Assembly: GCA_046048875.1 (NCBI GenBank)
Contig: JBJOFG010000014.1
Span: 62,001 to 126,000, forward strand
Length of the DNA stretch: 64,000 nt
DNA from: CAIZGX01 sp046048875
Lineage (GTDB): Bacteria; Bacteroidota; Bacteroidia; Flavobacteriales_D; Sanyastnellaceae
Direction: 5' to 3'
The position numbers and the translations under genes were made by a program. Below the pieces are notes generated by a model. The model had not been told where the DNA came from. It did no database searches and saw only the letters and a program-made list of their open reading frames with translations. Below are positions 15,606 to 25,600 of this stretch, in pieces (the first letter of the stretch is position 1; every line of letters starts with the position of its first letter).

Positions 15606-18500
15606 TTATTTGATGATAATGGTCTTTGTCCAAAGGTTTGTATCGTTTGAAACTTTACATACATAGGTTCCAACAGCAAGTGACGGTAATGAAACTGAAT
15701 TCATTCCAGCGTTCAAATTTTCAGTGTGAACCAATTGTCCTTGAGCATTAAAAATGTTCAAGATTGATTTTCCAGATTGAACCGGAACACCTACCCACAA
15801 GTTGTAAGAAGCTGGGTTGGGATAAACACTCATGTCGTTGTTGTCAGCATCTTCAACACCCACTAAACTCCATGTCGCCATGAACTCTTGAAGGAATAAG
15901 TTAGCTACGCGAGCGTCATGAACAACAACAGTATTTTCGTCGTTGGTAGTTTGCGCTGCGCTACTCCAGTTGTGACTTCCTGTAAGCACTGTAGGGTCTG
16001 AATCTAACGTGCTGTGATCCACGATGCAATACTTGTGGTGTAGGTCATAAGAAATATCCTCGTGTGAACGAATGTCCTGCCCAGCTGCTTGCAAATAGGC
16101 AAATTCAGATGATGGGTCTGAAACTTGCTCGATCATACCACGAACCAACACCAAGAACAAATCATCTTCAGCAATAATTGCATCGGCGATGTCTGTTCGA
16201 GTGAACGCTAAAATAGCGTAGTCCAAATTGGCATCGGTAGTCTGCATTGTTTTGATGATTGCGCCGTTAGCGTTGTCTGTAGGAGAGAAGTAACTTTCTA
16301 CTTTGATATCGTTGGGTCCAAGGACATATTGCAAAGGAGTGTTGTTGGTTTTATCTGCTCCGAACACGCCGTTTGGATTTCCAGGTTGAGCACCAGAACC
16401 TCCCCACATTTCTTCAAACTCCATGCGATATCCGCGAGCAATACTTTGATCTTGGAAAATGATTATGTTGTTGAAGTCATTGTACATGTTATTGTCAGTC
16501 CAGTTGGTAGATCCTGTAAATACCCATGAATTTGCAGCAGAGTCAGGGTCCACAACAATGAATTTGTTATGCATGATTCCTGTACCAGAAGCATTTACTC
16601 TTTCTATTTTAGGAATGCTTGGATTTAGAAGAGAGAATCCAAGTTGAGCAGTTGAGCCATCACCAATTATCCTAACCTGAACACCGGCAGCAAATCTGTT
16701 ATTGATGGCATTAGCTATGACTGCATCATCTGTGAAGTTATATATCGCAATGTCTACAGCTTGTTGCGCACGGAGAATATATGCTGCAATAGTGTCGTTG
16801 GTTGCGCCGCCAAGAGATACTGCATTCTCAATTGTCGCAAAGCTATTATCCACTTGTCTTGTGAAGTATGTTCTGATCTCTCCAGAACTTAAACTCTTTG
16901 TGGCATACGGACGAACGCTGCTTGTGCTTGATCCATCGGCGTTGGAAGAGGTTACTGAGGCATAGTAAATGGTACCAGGCTGCAGACCTGGAATATTCAC
17001 AACGTGGTTTGTTACGCTTTCATTTATGTATACGGTTTGGCCCAAAGCAGGCGTTAATCCGTAGTTCACCTGACTGTCACCGTTGTTGTTTGTTGTCCAG
17101 TTTAAGTCGAAGGAAGTTGTGGTAATGTTAGTTTGTGTAACAGGGCCTGTTATAGCAACTCCAGGAGGAAGAATGAAGTCATTTTCGTCTCGAGGTAATA
17201 TTTGATAACCAGCATCGTATGGTGCAGTAGCATCGAATTGCGAAACAATTCCAACCAATGTTATCGCGCTCGCAGGAAGGTTAGTTCCGACAAGTACGCT
17301 TCCAGCACGAATATAGATTACACCAGTTTCTCCGTTTGAATTGAAGGAGTATGTTGAGTTTCCAGAAATTACAGATCCTGCTAAATCAAAAACAACATTT
17401 TCAACTTGCACTAATTCGCCTTCGTATTCTTCGGCAATCATATTTGGAGTGACCAATTGATTTGTGGGAAGAGTATTGTTTGATGAGTTGACAGTTACAC
17501 CGGTAAGTGTTGGTCCAATTTCGAGTAATCCGTTGAATTCTGTAATCACACCTGAAACGGTAACAAGGTCACCGCGTAAAGGAGCTGCAGGCCATGAAGC
17601 CCAGTCCACTCCGGGGTAAATTGCAATTCCAGCCTGATCATCCTGAATGTAGCGCACAGAGCTGCCCATTTCAGTGCCATTCGTAACAATACCCGTTACA
17701 GTAACGGCCGCACCAACTCCTGCAATTCGTGCGGCTAATATTGTTCCTCCTGCAATCGGAGTTCCAGCACAGTCGCAATTGGCATCGTAAGTATCACCCG
17801 TTGTAGTTGCAATGTTATCATTACAAGCATCACCGGGGAATGCACAAGAACTATTGTCCGTAACAGCGAGCGGGTTGTAGTTGCACGCTGTGTTATCCAT
17901 ACATCCTGAAATGGTCCCCGTGTTGGATGCACCAGGGGTGGGAAGCTGAGTTACATATGCATTGGAGTTAAACGCCGAACCACCATCTGGTAGACGTGAG
18001 ATAGAATTATTTAATGTTGAAGTAGCGGTTCCTTCATCGACTTGAGGTTGACCTGGAGTTAATGCGGTAATTAAGGTTGTAGCATCTGGATCTGCTGTCC
18101 CGTATACAACGGCATCAATCAATCCAGTTGCAGTTGCAGCAGCGCTATTTGGCCAAGCCGAAGGAGCTGCTTGGTAAATTGCAATAGCATCCGCACCGTT
18201 TTGTAATGTATTACCCGCAAAAGTGATATTCACATTTGGAACACCGGCATTTCCAACTACAAAATAACCAGATGCTGGAATGGAATATCCTGTTAAATCT
18301 GTTGTTTTATAAGAAGTGCCATTTGCACCGTTAAACCACACCATAACAAGGCCGTCAAGGGATTGTCCTGGCGTGCCATAGAGTTCAATAAACTCAGCGG
18401 CGTCTGTTCCGAATTGATCGGCATCAACTTCGTTTATGACAACCTGTGCTTGTGTTGCTACAAACAGTAGGCTAAACAAGAGAGTGTAGATGTATTTCAT
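15606..18500 (-). CDS. Secreted lamin-tail / phospholipase D-like protein with T9SS type A sorting domain
   Basis: This 964-residue exported protein has a signal peptide (residues 1-18, ending ATQAQ), a lamin-tail domain (VVINEVDADQFGTDAAEFIEL), a Cys-rich DNTACNYNPLAVTDNSSC motif (about 200), an OB-fold-like region (about 250-420), a fibronectin type III module (about 445-530) and two phospholipase D active-site motifs: HNKFIVVD (about 642) and HHKYCIVD (about 820), each H-x-K-x4-D and each followed by GS-NW. The last 75 residues (VYPNPASYNLWVG to the basic end) form a T9SS type A sorting domain. It should be a surface-attached or secreted phosphodiesterase or nuclease. Both catalytic halves are intact. 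It is the last gene of a leftward set with a TonB-dependent receptor 41 bases upstream. Confidence 0.9.
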   Translation of the reverse strand: MKYIYTLLFSLLFVATQAQVVINEVDADQFGTDAAEFIELYGTPGQSLDGLVMVWFNGANGTSYKTTDLTGYSIPASGYFVVGNAGVPNVNITFAGNTLQNGADAIAIYQAAPSAWPNSAAATATGLIDAVVYGTADPDATTLITALTPGQPQVDEGTATSTLNNSISRLPDGGSAFNSNAYVTQLPTPGASNTGTISGCMDNTACNYNPLAVTDNSSCAFPGDACNDNIATTTGDTYDANCDCAGTPIAGGTILAARIAGVGAAVTVTGIVTNGTEMGSSVRYIQDDQAGIAIYPGVDWASWPAAPLRGDLVTVSGVITEFNGLLEIGPTLTGVTVNSSNNTLPTNQLVTPNMIAEEYEGELVQVENVVFDLAGSVISGNSTYSFNSNGETGVIYIRAGSVLVGTNLPASAITLVGIVSQFDATAPYDAGYQILPRDENDFILPPGVAITGPVTQTNITTTSFDLNWTTNNNGDSQVNYGLTPALGQTVYINESVTNHVVNIPGLQPGTIYYASVTSSNADGSSTSSVRPYATKSLSSGEIRTYFTRQVDNSFATIENAVSLGGATNDTIAAYILRAQQAVDIAIYNFTDDAVIANAINNRFAAGVQVRIIGDGSTAQLGFSLLNPSIPKIERVNASGTGIMHNKFIVVDPDSAANSWVFTGSTNWTDNNMYNDFNNIIIFQDQSIARGYRMEFEEMWGGSGAQPGNPNGVFGADKTNNTPLQYVLGPNDIKVESYFSPTDNANGAIIKTMQTTDANLDYAILAFTRTDIADAIIAEDDLFLVLVRGMIEQVSDPSSEFAYLQAAGQDIRSHEDISYDLHHKYCIVDHSTLDSDPTVLTGSHNWSSAAQTTNDENTVVVHDARVANLFLQEFMATWSLVGVEDADNNDMSVYPNPASYNLWVGVPVQSGKSILNIFNAQGQLVHTENLNAGMNSVSLPSLAVGTYVCKVSNDTNLWTKTIIIK

Positions 18501-18541
18501 GTTTCTTTTTATGTTCTTTTTTTATTGTCCTAAATACGTAA

Positions 18542-21418
18542 TTAAAATGTGGCTGATAAAGATACATTGAACCATCTTCCCTGACCAAAGAAAACTCCAG
18601 CAGAAGATGCGTCAAAGTTGAAATCTTTATTGTTGTACAATGCATTTAAATCATTGTTGCGAGCGTCTGTAATGAAGACACTGTTTAAAACATTGAAAAC
18701 ACTTCCTCTTAAATCCCAACGAATACCGCGATACTCTTTACCATATCCTGCGTGTAATTCTAATGTTCCATAAGATGGAATTCTCCAAGACTCTCTACCT
18801 GCGTTTTCACCTTTTAACTCAAATGGATTCATGTCTGAGAAATAACGATCGAACCAAGTATATCTTGTCTTGGCATAGGCACCGTTTTTCCATTCGTAGC
18901 GCAACATAGCTCCCAATTGAGTTTGCGCAGCATCACTCACATGTACACCATTCGCGTCGTATACAACACTGTATTGTTCGCTATTCGGATCACCTGGATT
19001 TGAATAGACTGGGTTTCCATTGTCGTCAAAGATTAAAATAGTATCTGAAGATGTCCAAATCCAATCACCGAAAGAAGCTAATCCTTCAAAGGTAATTCGG
19101 TCGTTTATTTTATAGGCGAAATCGAATTCAGCACCTTGGTGACGTGCATTCATTCCGCGAATATTTACGGTTATGTTTGAAGTAGGATCTTGTGGATCAG
19201 GTACTGAAAGTCCGTAAGGAAAAGGTTTGTTTTTCCAAGTGGTGTGGTAGAGGTTTACATTGAATGAAAACTTCTTCGACTTGTAATTCCATCCGTTTTC
19301 AAAACTCGAAATAATTTCATTTTCTATCGCATTGAAGCGCTCGTTTGCATTGGTGTAAATCTGACTGAACAGTGGAGCTTTGTTCAAATAGCCAGAATTC
19401 AAGAACACAGCCAAATCGCGTGAAATATTGTATTTCAATCCGGCTTTAATGGTAGCAGTCGGACGATAGTACCAGCCAGTGCTTTGAAATTCTGAACCAT
19501 CCATATTACTCGTTAAGGTTTGTCCATCAACGATTGTGGTATCTGAAATCAATGCAATGGCATTGTTCACATAGGTATATCCGACAGGAACTTCAACACC
19601 ATTGACTTCATATACTTTTGGACGGAAATAATCCACGCGGTTGTATCCCGTAGTCGCGGCAGAGGCACTTACGAATGCTGAAATTTTTTCATCTTGGTAT
19701 TCAACTTGTCCGAAAACTCCACCCCAACGGATGAATGCATCGTTGTTGTAATCGATTACATCACCTTCACGCTTGATTAGATTCGGATCATTGTAATTAA
19801 TGGCAGTGCGAGCGATTATATAATCAGCCCCCATTAAGTCGATTATTTTTCTGTAGTGAGAGCCTTTGTATGTGCGTAAATCAATACCTCCTGCGAAATT
19901 CCATTTGTCATTTATTTTTTTATTGAATGTGCTTAATACACCGTACCAAGAGTGCTCATTCATGCTGGCTTTTACATAGTTCGAAACAGCATAGCGTTCA
20001 GTAGGGCTAACCAATGGGTTAATGTTGTAGTCAGACCCGGAGAAAGGCGGAGGTGAAGCTCCTGCATTGGCATCGAAAAAAGATTGCATGTCCACTGTAC
20101 CGTCCGAGTTATAATCGTTGGCAGTCAAGTTGTTGTTCCAACGAGTTCCACCACCACGTCCGAATGATGCATACGCCACCGTGCTGATAAATGTTTTTTC
20201 ATCTAGTGTCCAAACATCTTTAAATGAAAATTGCGGTTTGTGATAGAAATTAACACGGCCGTTGAATTGCTCTTCAGCTTGAATATTTGTACGTTGACCA
20301 TTCACAAAATCGTATCGAGTCAAGTAACCAACATCTGGATTGTAATTAATTCCGCCGTTAAAAATTGATACTTCCGTATTTGGATTCGGATTGTATGTTG
20401 AAGGTGCTCCAACTGCAGATGCAGTTTCGGCGCTATAGAGCGCAATAGCTTCAGATCTTAGTCGCTGACCATGTTCTTGCGGAGCGCCTAATCCATACAC
20501 ACTCAAATGATGCTTTCCAACGATTTTTTCAATTTTACCATAATAGAAAAATCCTCGTGTAAATGTTCCATCCACCCAGCCGCTTCCGTTTTTGTATGAA
20601 CCCGCCATCGAGAATGCCCAACCCTTTTTTGTTTTTCCTGAGTTGAAAGCAAATGAAGTTCTTGAAAATGCACCGTAGGCATATTCCTGACGAAGGCGCA
20701 CACTGCGCTTAGCATCAATACCGCGTGTTATAATATTCATGGTTCCTCCAACAGCTGGAATAACCAGTTTTGAAGCACCGAGTCCGCGTTGAATTTGAGT
20801 AGTTTGTGTTGCAAGGTCTAGTCCGAACCAATTGCTCCAATAAACAGTTCCGTTTTCCATGTCATTTACAGGAACTCCGTCTAACATTACAGCGACGTTA
20901 TTTCCTGAAAATCCACGTATGGTAACACGAGCATCTCCATCTCCACCACCTGCTCGGGTGGCGTAAGTTCCAGGAGTAGTATTGGCCAATGTTGCCATTT
21001 CTCTTCCTGCTAATTCCTCTTCAATACGCTTTAGACCAATATTAGAAAACGCTACAGGAACAGTTCTTCCAACAGCCAAATCAGCAGAAATCACCACTTC
21101 TTTTTGAAGCGTTTGAATTAAATCGAAATCAATCGAATATTCTTTTTTAGTGATGGAAATATTCTTTTTCACTTCCTCATAACCAACGGCTGTGATAATG
21201 AATTCATATTCGCCATAAGGAAGTTTGATGTTGAATTTTCCAGATGGATCTACGGAAACTCCTTTCTCTTTATTTGCCCAAAGAACAAAGGCTGAGGGAA
21301 GTGTTTCTCCGGAAAGTCCATCACGAACGGTTCCGCTTAGAACTCCTTCTTGCGCGTGATTGATTTGAGCAACAGTAAGAAGGGAAATAAGTAAGAAAAA
21401 TGATTTTAAGATTCTCAT
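18542..21418 (-). CDS. TonB-dependent outer-membrane receptor with carboxypeptidase-like N-terminal domain
   Basis: This 958-residue protein has a signal peptide (1-22), a carboxypeptidase-D-like regulatory domain (about 25-105, GVLSGTVRDGLSGETLPSAF), a plug domain (RVTIRGFSGNNVAVMLDGVP, about 163-182) and a 22-strand-type barrel to the terminal aromatic residue (FNVSLSATF). It imports a bulky ligand using energy from TonB/ExbBD. There is no SusD partner next to it, so it is more like an iron-compound, vitamin or small-peptide receptor than a SusC. The secreted PLD-like protein lies 41 bases downstream on the same strand, which suggests that the two are co-expressed and perhaps that the PLD product is imported. 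The terminator of the preceding gene separates this unit from 21503-22420. Confidence 0.93.
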   Translation of the reverse strand: MRILKSFFLLISLLTVAQINHAQEGVLSGTVRDGLSGETLPSAFVLWANKEKGVSVDPSGKFNIKLPYGEYEFIITAVGYEEVKKNISITKKEYSIDFDLIQTLQKEVVISADLAVGRTVPVAFSNIGLKRIEEELAGREMATLANTTPGTYATRAGGGDGDARVTIRGFSGNNVAVMLDGVPVNDMENGTVYWSNWFGLDLATQTTQIQRGLGASKLVIPAVGGTMNIITRGIDAKRSVRLRQEYAYGAFSRTSFAFNSGKTKKGWAFSMAGSYKNGSGWVDGTFTRGFFYYGKIEKIVGKHHLSVYGLGAPQEHGQRLRSEAIALYSAETASAVGAPSTYNPNPNTEVSIFNGGINYNPDVGYLTRYDFVNGQRTNIQAEEQFNGRVNFYHKPQFSFKDVWTLDEKTFISTVAYASFGRGGGTRWNNNLTANDYNSDGTVDMQSFFDANAGASPPPFSGSDYNINPLVSPTERYAVSNYVKASMNEHSWYGVLSTFNKKINDKWNFAGGIDLRTYKGSHYRKIIDLMGADYIIARTAINYNDPNLIKREGDVIDYNNDAFIRWGGVFGQVEYQDEKISAFVSASAATTGYNRVDYFRPKVYEVNGVEVPVGYTYVNNAIALISDTTIVDGQTLTSNMDGSEFQSTGWYYRPTATIKAGLKYNISRDLAVFLNSGYLNKAPLFSQIYTNANERFNAIENEIISSFENGWNYKSKKFSFNVNLYHTTWKNKPFPYGLSVPDPQDPTSNITVNIRGMNARHQGAEFDFAYKINDRITFEGLASFGDWIWTSSDTILIFDDNGNPVYSNPGDPNSEQYSVVYDANGVHVSDAAQTQLGAMLRYEWKNGAYAKTRYTWFDRYFSDMNPFELKGENAGRESWRIPSYGTLELHAGYGKEYRGIRWDLRGSVFNVLNSVFITDARNNDLNALYNNKDFNFDASSAGVFFGQGRWFNVSLSATF

Positions 21419-21450
21419 TATTTTGAAGCTAAGGTTTAACGAAAGGCGAT

Positions 21451-21485
21451 AAAAAAGGGGCTTTACCGAAGTGAGCCCCTTTTTG
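21451..21485 (-). terminator. Terminator after the 307-aa lamin-tail protein gene
   Basis: The stem AAAAAGGGGCT / AGCCCCTTTTT has an inner CCGAAG, which reads as CUUCGG on the minus strand. It lies 18 bases beyond the stop of the leftward gene and ends in a U-run in that direction. Confidence 0.8.
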
Positions 21486-21502
21486 TTGAATAGACAAAAA
21501 TA

Positions 21503-22420
21503 TTATTTTATGAAGTTTTGACGATTGATTATTCCGTTCTCAGAAATAACCTCTATCGTGTAGGCTCCTTTGGAAAGCATGTTCGTTTGAATGCGAGTCA
21601 TGCGATCTAAAATTGTTCCGTTCGCAAGCACAACACGTCCAGTGTTATCGAAAATGCGAATTGAACGAATTACGCTTGGAGAAACAATATTCAAAATATC
21701 TCCAGTTAATGGATTTGGATAAATTGAAATTGCACGCTCAACATTTTCAGAAACGCCTACATTACAATCGCAAGTGTGTGAACCTAAGAAAGTGAAAGTG
21801 TTAGCAGGTAAGGTGTCGTATTGAGCGAATACATCAAATGAACTTGGGTTTGTAGTCACTCCTGAAGTTACGTTTGATTTTCTGATTTGAGTGTGGTCTT
21901 GTGTTGCGTACAAAGTTGTTCCTGAAGCATCGGTTCCATATGCACTCCATCCTCCGAAACCTGTTCCTTCACCAATTCTTCCGTAAAGGTCAATAAGAGT
22001 CTGACCATTATTGGTAACAATTGCCAAAGCATCATTTCCGTTGAAATACATTGGCCAAACACCATTGTCGTATGTTGGGTTGATGAACACATCTGCTGCT
22101 TCAGCTAATTCGTCCCATACCGGAGCTTCAAGTCCAGTTCCCAAAGAATCTTGTTTATCAAGAACAATTACAATTACGTCATGAGCAGCAATAGAGTATC
22201 CGTCCAAAGGTGCTATACTGCCATAGGAAGTGCTACCGTTCGAAAAACGTACGAGCCCGTATCCATTTAAGCTAACGGTGTTACTTGTTGGATTATAAAT
22301 CTCAACAGCTTTGTTATTGCTCCATCCTTCAATGACTTCAGAAATGAAGACTTCGTTACATTGAGCCTTAGCGTTGAATAATGCAAGAACAGAAAAAGAG
22401 AGAAGTAAAATTTTTTTCAT
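21503..22420 (-). CDS. Lamin-tail domain protein with T9SS type A sorting domain
   Basis: This 305-residue secreted protein has a signal peptide (MKKILLLSFSVLALFNAKAQ) and then a lamin-tail domain (CNEVFISEVIEGWSNNKAVE, continuing to about residue 190). A linker with CDCNVGVSENVERAISIYPNP follows, and a T9SS type A sorting domain to the C-terminus (about 225-305). The ATG at 22420 is taken because the signal peptide basic residues follow directly; an ATG six bases upstream is equally possible. Lamin-tail domains occur in many secreted Bacteroidota proteins, often beside nucleases, and their ligand is not known. A terminator separates it from the receptor gene, and a TATATTTG element precedes it. 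Confidence 0.85.
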   Translation of the reverse strand: MKKILLLSFSVLALFNAKAQCNEVFISEVIEGWSNNKAVEIYNPTSNTVSLNGYGLVRFSNGSTSYGSIAPLDGYSIAAHDVIVIVLDKQDSLGTGLEAPVWDELAEAADVFINPTYDNGVWPMYFNGNDALAIVTNNGQTLIDLYGRIGEGTGFGGWSAYGTDASGTTLYATQDHTQIRKSNVTSGVTTNPSSFDVFAQYDTLPANTFTFLGSHTCDCNVGVSENVERAISIYPNPLTGDILNIVSPSVIRSIRIFDNTGRVVLANGTILDRMTRIQTNMLSKGAYTIEVISENGIINRQNFIK

Positions 22421-22437
22421 TACCATTTATTTTGAAG

Positions 22438-22445
22438 CAAATATA
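22438..22445 (-). promoter_or_regulatory. TATATTTG -7 element of the lamin-tail gene
   Basis: A perfect minus-strand TAnnTTTG match ends 17 bases before ATG 22420. The remaining intergenic DNA up to 22654 is AT-rich and holds the upstream region of the divergent giant adhesin gene. No clear TAnnTTTG is seen for that gene. Confidence 0.5.
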
Positions 22446-22654
22446 TTCTACAAATCAAACAAATCGGACGCTCAACATAAAAAGAATGTTAAAAGTTAGA
22501 TGCACCATTTTAATCAGTTTCTTGGTCTTTGATACAGGAATGCTTTTTACTAACCTTAACCCTTTAACAATTTAAAATTTCTGTGGGTCGAAATGCCTGT
22601 TGTAACGCAGGTTGTTTAGTAAATTGCACCTTTATAGTACTGAAAAATAATACG

Positions 22655-25600
22655 ATGCGTTTCATTGTTCGCTTTTTTGCTTTTGTCTCTTTATTATTAG
22701 TGGGTTATAAAGCCCAAGCCAATCACGTTTTAGGTGGAAACTTAACGTGGGATTGTATAGGAGGAAACCAATACACCATAACACTTCGAATATACAAGGA
22801 TTGTTTCGGGTCGAGTCCCGCATTGTCTGCCGAGAATTTGTTCATCTACCCAACGGGTTGCGCCTCATTACCTCAGAACATAACACTCAACCTCAGCAGT
22901 ACAACTGAGATATCGAATTTGTGCGCAAGTGAATTGCCAAGTAGTTCGTGCAATGGTGGATTAACACCAGGTACTCAAATGTTGACTTACACAGCAACAG
23001 TGACTTTAGATCCAGGCTGCACATGGGAAGTCATATGGAATGAAGGGGATTGGAATTACTTCAACAATATTACATATACATCTTTGCCCGATGCATATAT
23101 CAGCGCACTTATTAATACCAATTACTGCGCAGATTCTCCAGTAATTACCTCTATGCAGGTGCCTTACCAGTGCAGAAACAATGGTGTTTTTACCCATGTG
23201 CCAACATTGTCTCTGCCTGCCGGCGTTACTGCGTCTTTTGCACTTTCAACTCCACAAACCACTGGAGCGAGTATCGATGCGAGTATAAATGTTCCGGGTT
23301 ATGTCAATACTCTGGGCGCAACTGTGAATGCTGCCACAGGTGCTGTTTCAATAAATACCAATGGTGTCGCTGTTGGTAATTACATAGTTACCATAGAAAT
23401 TACATTGACACAAGGAGGAAACGTAATAGGAACATATTATGAGAACATGGTGTTCGTCATTAGAGATTGCGCAACTACACCGACCACCTTTGCAAATCCA
23501 GAAATACAATCGATAAACATCCCTGCAATTCAAGGCGGACCTGCCACAATCAACGCATGCGTTGGAGACAACGTTTGCTTCACCGTATCTGCATCCAACA
23601 CGAATTTATATCGAGCAATTACAATTACTTCATCATGGAGTGCGGGATTGAATGTAGGAACTCCTGTGTTTACACAAAGCACGACGAATTATAATCCAGC
23701 CTCGGGAACTTTCTGCTTTACTGCTAATGCCTCTATGGTCGGAACGCCACAAACAATCAACTTTGTGGCCATCGACAATGCCTGCTCTGCACCTCAGTCG
23801 GACAATCAAACCGTTACTGTAAATGTTTTTCCGAGCATATCATTAACACCTGTAACTGCAACTATTTGCGCGAATACTCCAATAACAGCAACTGCAAGTG
23901 GAGGATCTAATTATACTTGGTCTGTATTAAGTGGAGACGCTACTCCTGGTTTCGACGGTAATGCAGCAGTTCAGGTTTTGGAGAGTATTTCCTCGAATAC
24001 GGTCATTGTAGCCACTCTTCCAGGTGTACCGGCTCAGTGTGATGCTTCTGATACATTAACAGTTACCGTAACTAGCGTGAGTGTTCAGCCTCTGACCACA
24101 CAGACCATGTGCGTTGGAGGTGTATCCACTGCTTTATCATTCACTCTCCTGAACACCTCGGGCACACTTACTTATCAATGGTATAGTAATACAACTAATA
24201 CAAATACCGGAGGAACCTTAATAGTCGGAGCAACTGCTGCAACATACACGCCTCCAACAACAACAGCGGGTACTCTTTACTATTATTGTGTGATATCAAT
24301 GTCATCTGGAGGTTGTCCGTCAATTGCGACTAATGCAGCTGAGGTGATTGTAGCTCCCGACCCCACAATTTCAACTCAGCCAACTGCAGTGCAAACAATC
24401 TGCGTTGGAGGGACAGGAGTCATGAGTGTTGCTTACACAAGTGGTCTTGGTACGGCTACTTATCAGTGGTATACCAACACCACAAATAGCAATACAGGGG
24501 GAACTTTAATTGCTGGCGCAACAAATTCGACCTACACAACACCCGCTCTCAATACTGTTGGCACGAGATACTACTATTGTGTTGTAACTCTTAGCGGTTC
24601 AGGTTGTGGATCAGTTTCTTCAGCAGTAGCTCAGGTTGTAGTGGTTGCGGATCCAACGATTTCGACGCAACCATTGAATACACAAACATTGTGTTTGGGA
24701 GCAGTTCCCACTACTTTATCGGTTACAGCAGCAAATGGTACAGGTACTATAACCTATCAGTGGTACTCAAATACCGCGAATAACACAGCTACAGGTACGC
24801 TCATTCCCGGTGCTACGAATTCAACATATGTTCCCCCAACGAATACTGTTGGTACAAGATATTATTATTGTCGTGTTACAGCGTCTGGAGCTGGTTGTGG
24901 ATTTGCTACAACTACAACTGCTGCGGTTATCGTGAACGCACTGCCGACAATTTCAACTCAACCTACTGCAACACAATCAATTTGTATTGGAGGAACTCCT
25001 TCCGCACTTACCGTGGCCTATACTGGCGGAGCTGGAACCCCGAGTTATCAGTGGTATTCAAACACAATCAATTCAAATACAGGAGGGACAATAATCCCAG
25101 GAGCAACCACGGCGTCATATACCGGATCAGGAGCTGTTTTGGGAACGTTTTATTACTATTGTACTGTAACTCTATCGGGTAACGGATGCGGCAGTGTAAC
25201 TAGCAACGTAGCAGTCATAAATGTTGTTGCTGATCCTGTTGTTGCAACACAACCAACAACGACTCAGACCATCTGTGCAGGTGGACAACCAACCGCATTG
25301 ACTTTTACATTTTCGAACGGAACTGGTACACCACTCTACCAGTGGTTTACGAATAGTACGCCAACATCCGTGGGTGGTGTGGCAGTTGGAGGAGCGGTGT
25401 CAGCGACCTATACGCCACCTGTATTAAACACTCCCGGAAACTACTATTACTATGGACTTGTTGCAGTAATGGGATCTGGATGTGGAACACTAACCACAAA
25501 CAGTGCAACTGTTGTGGTTGTGGCTGATCCTTCTATTGGAACACAACCCACAGCAACGCAGTCAATCTGCGTTGGAGGTACACCTACAGCGCTAACTGTT

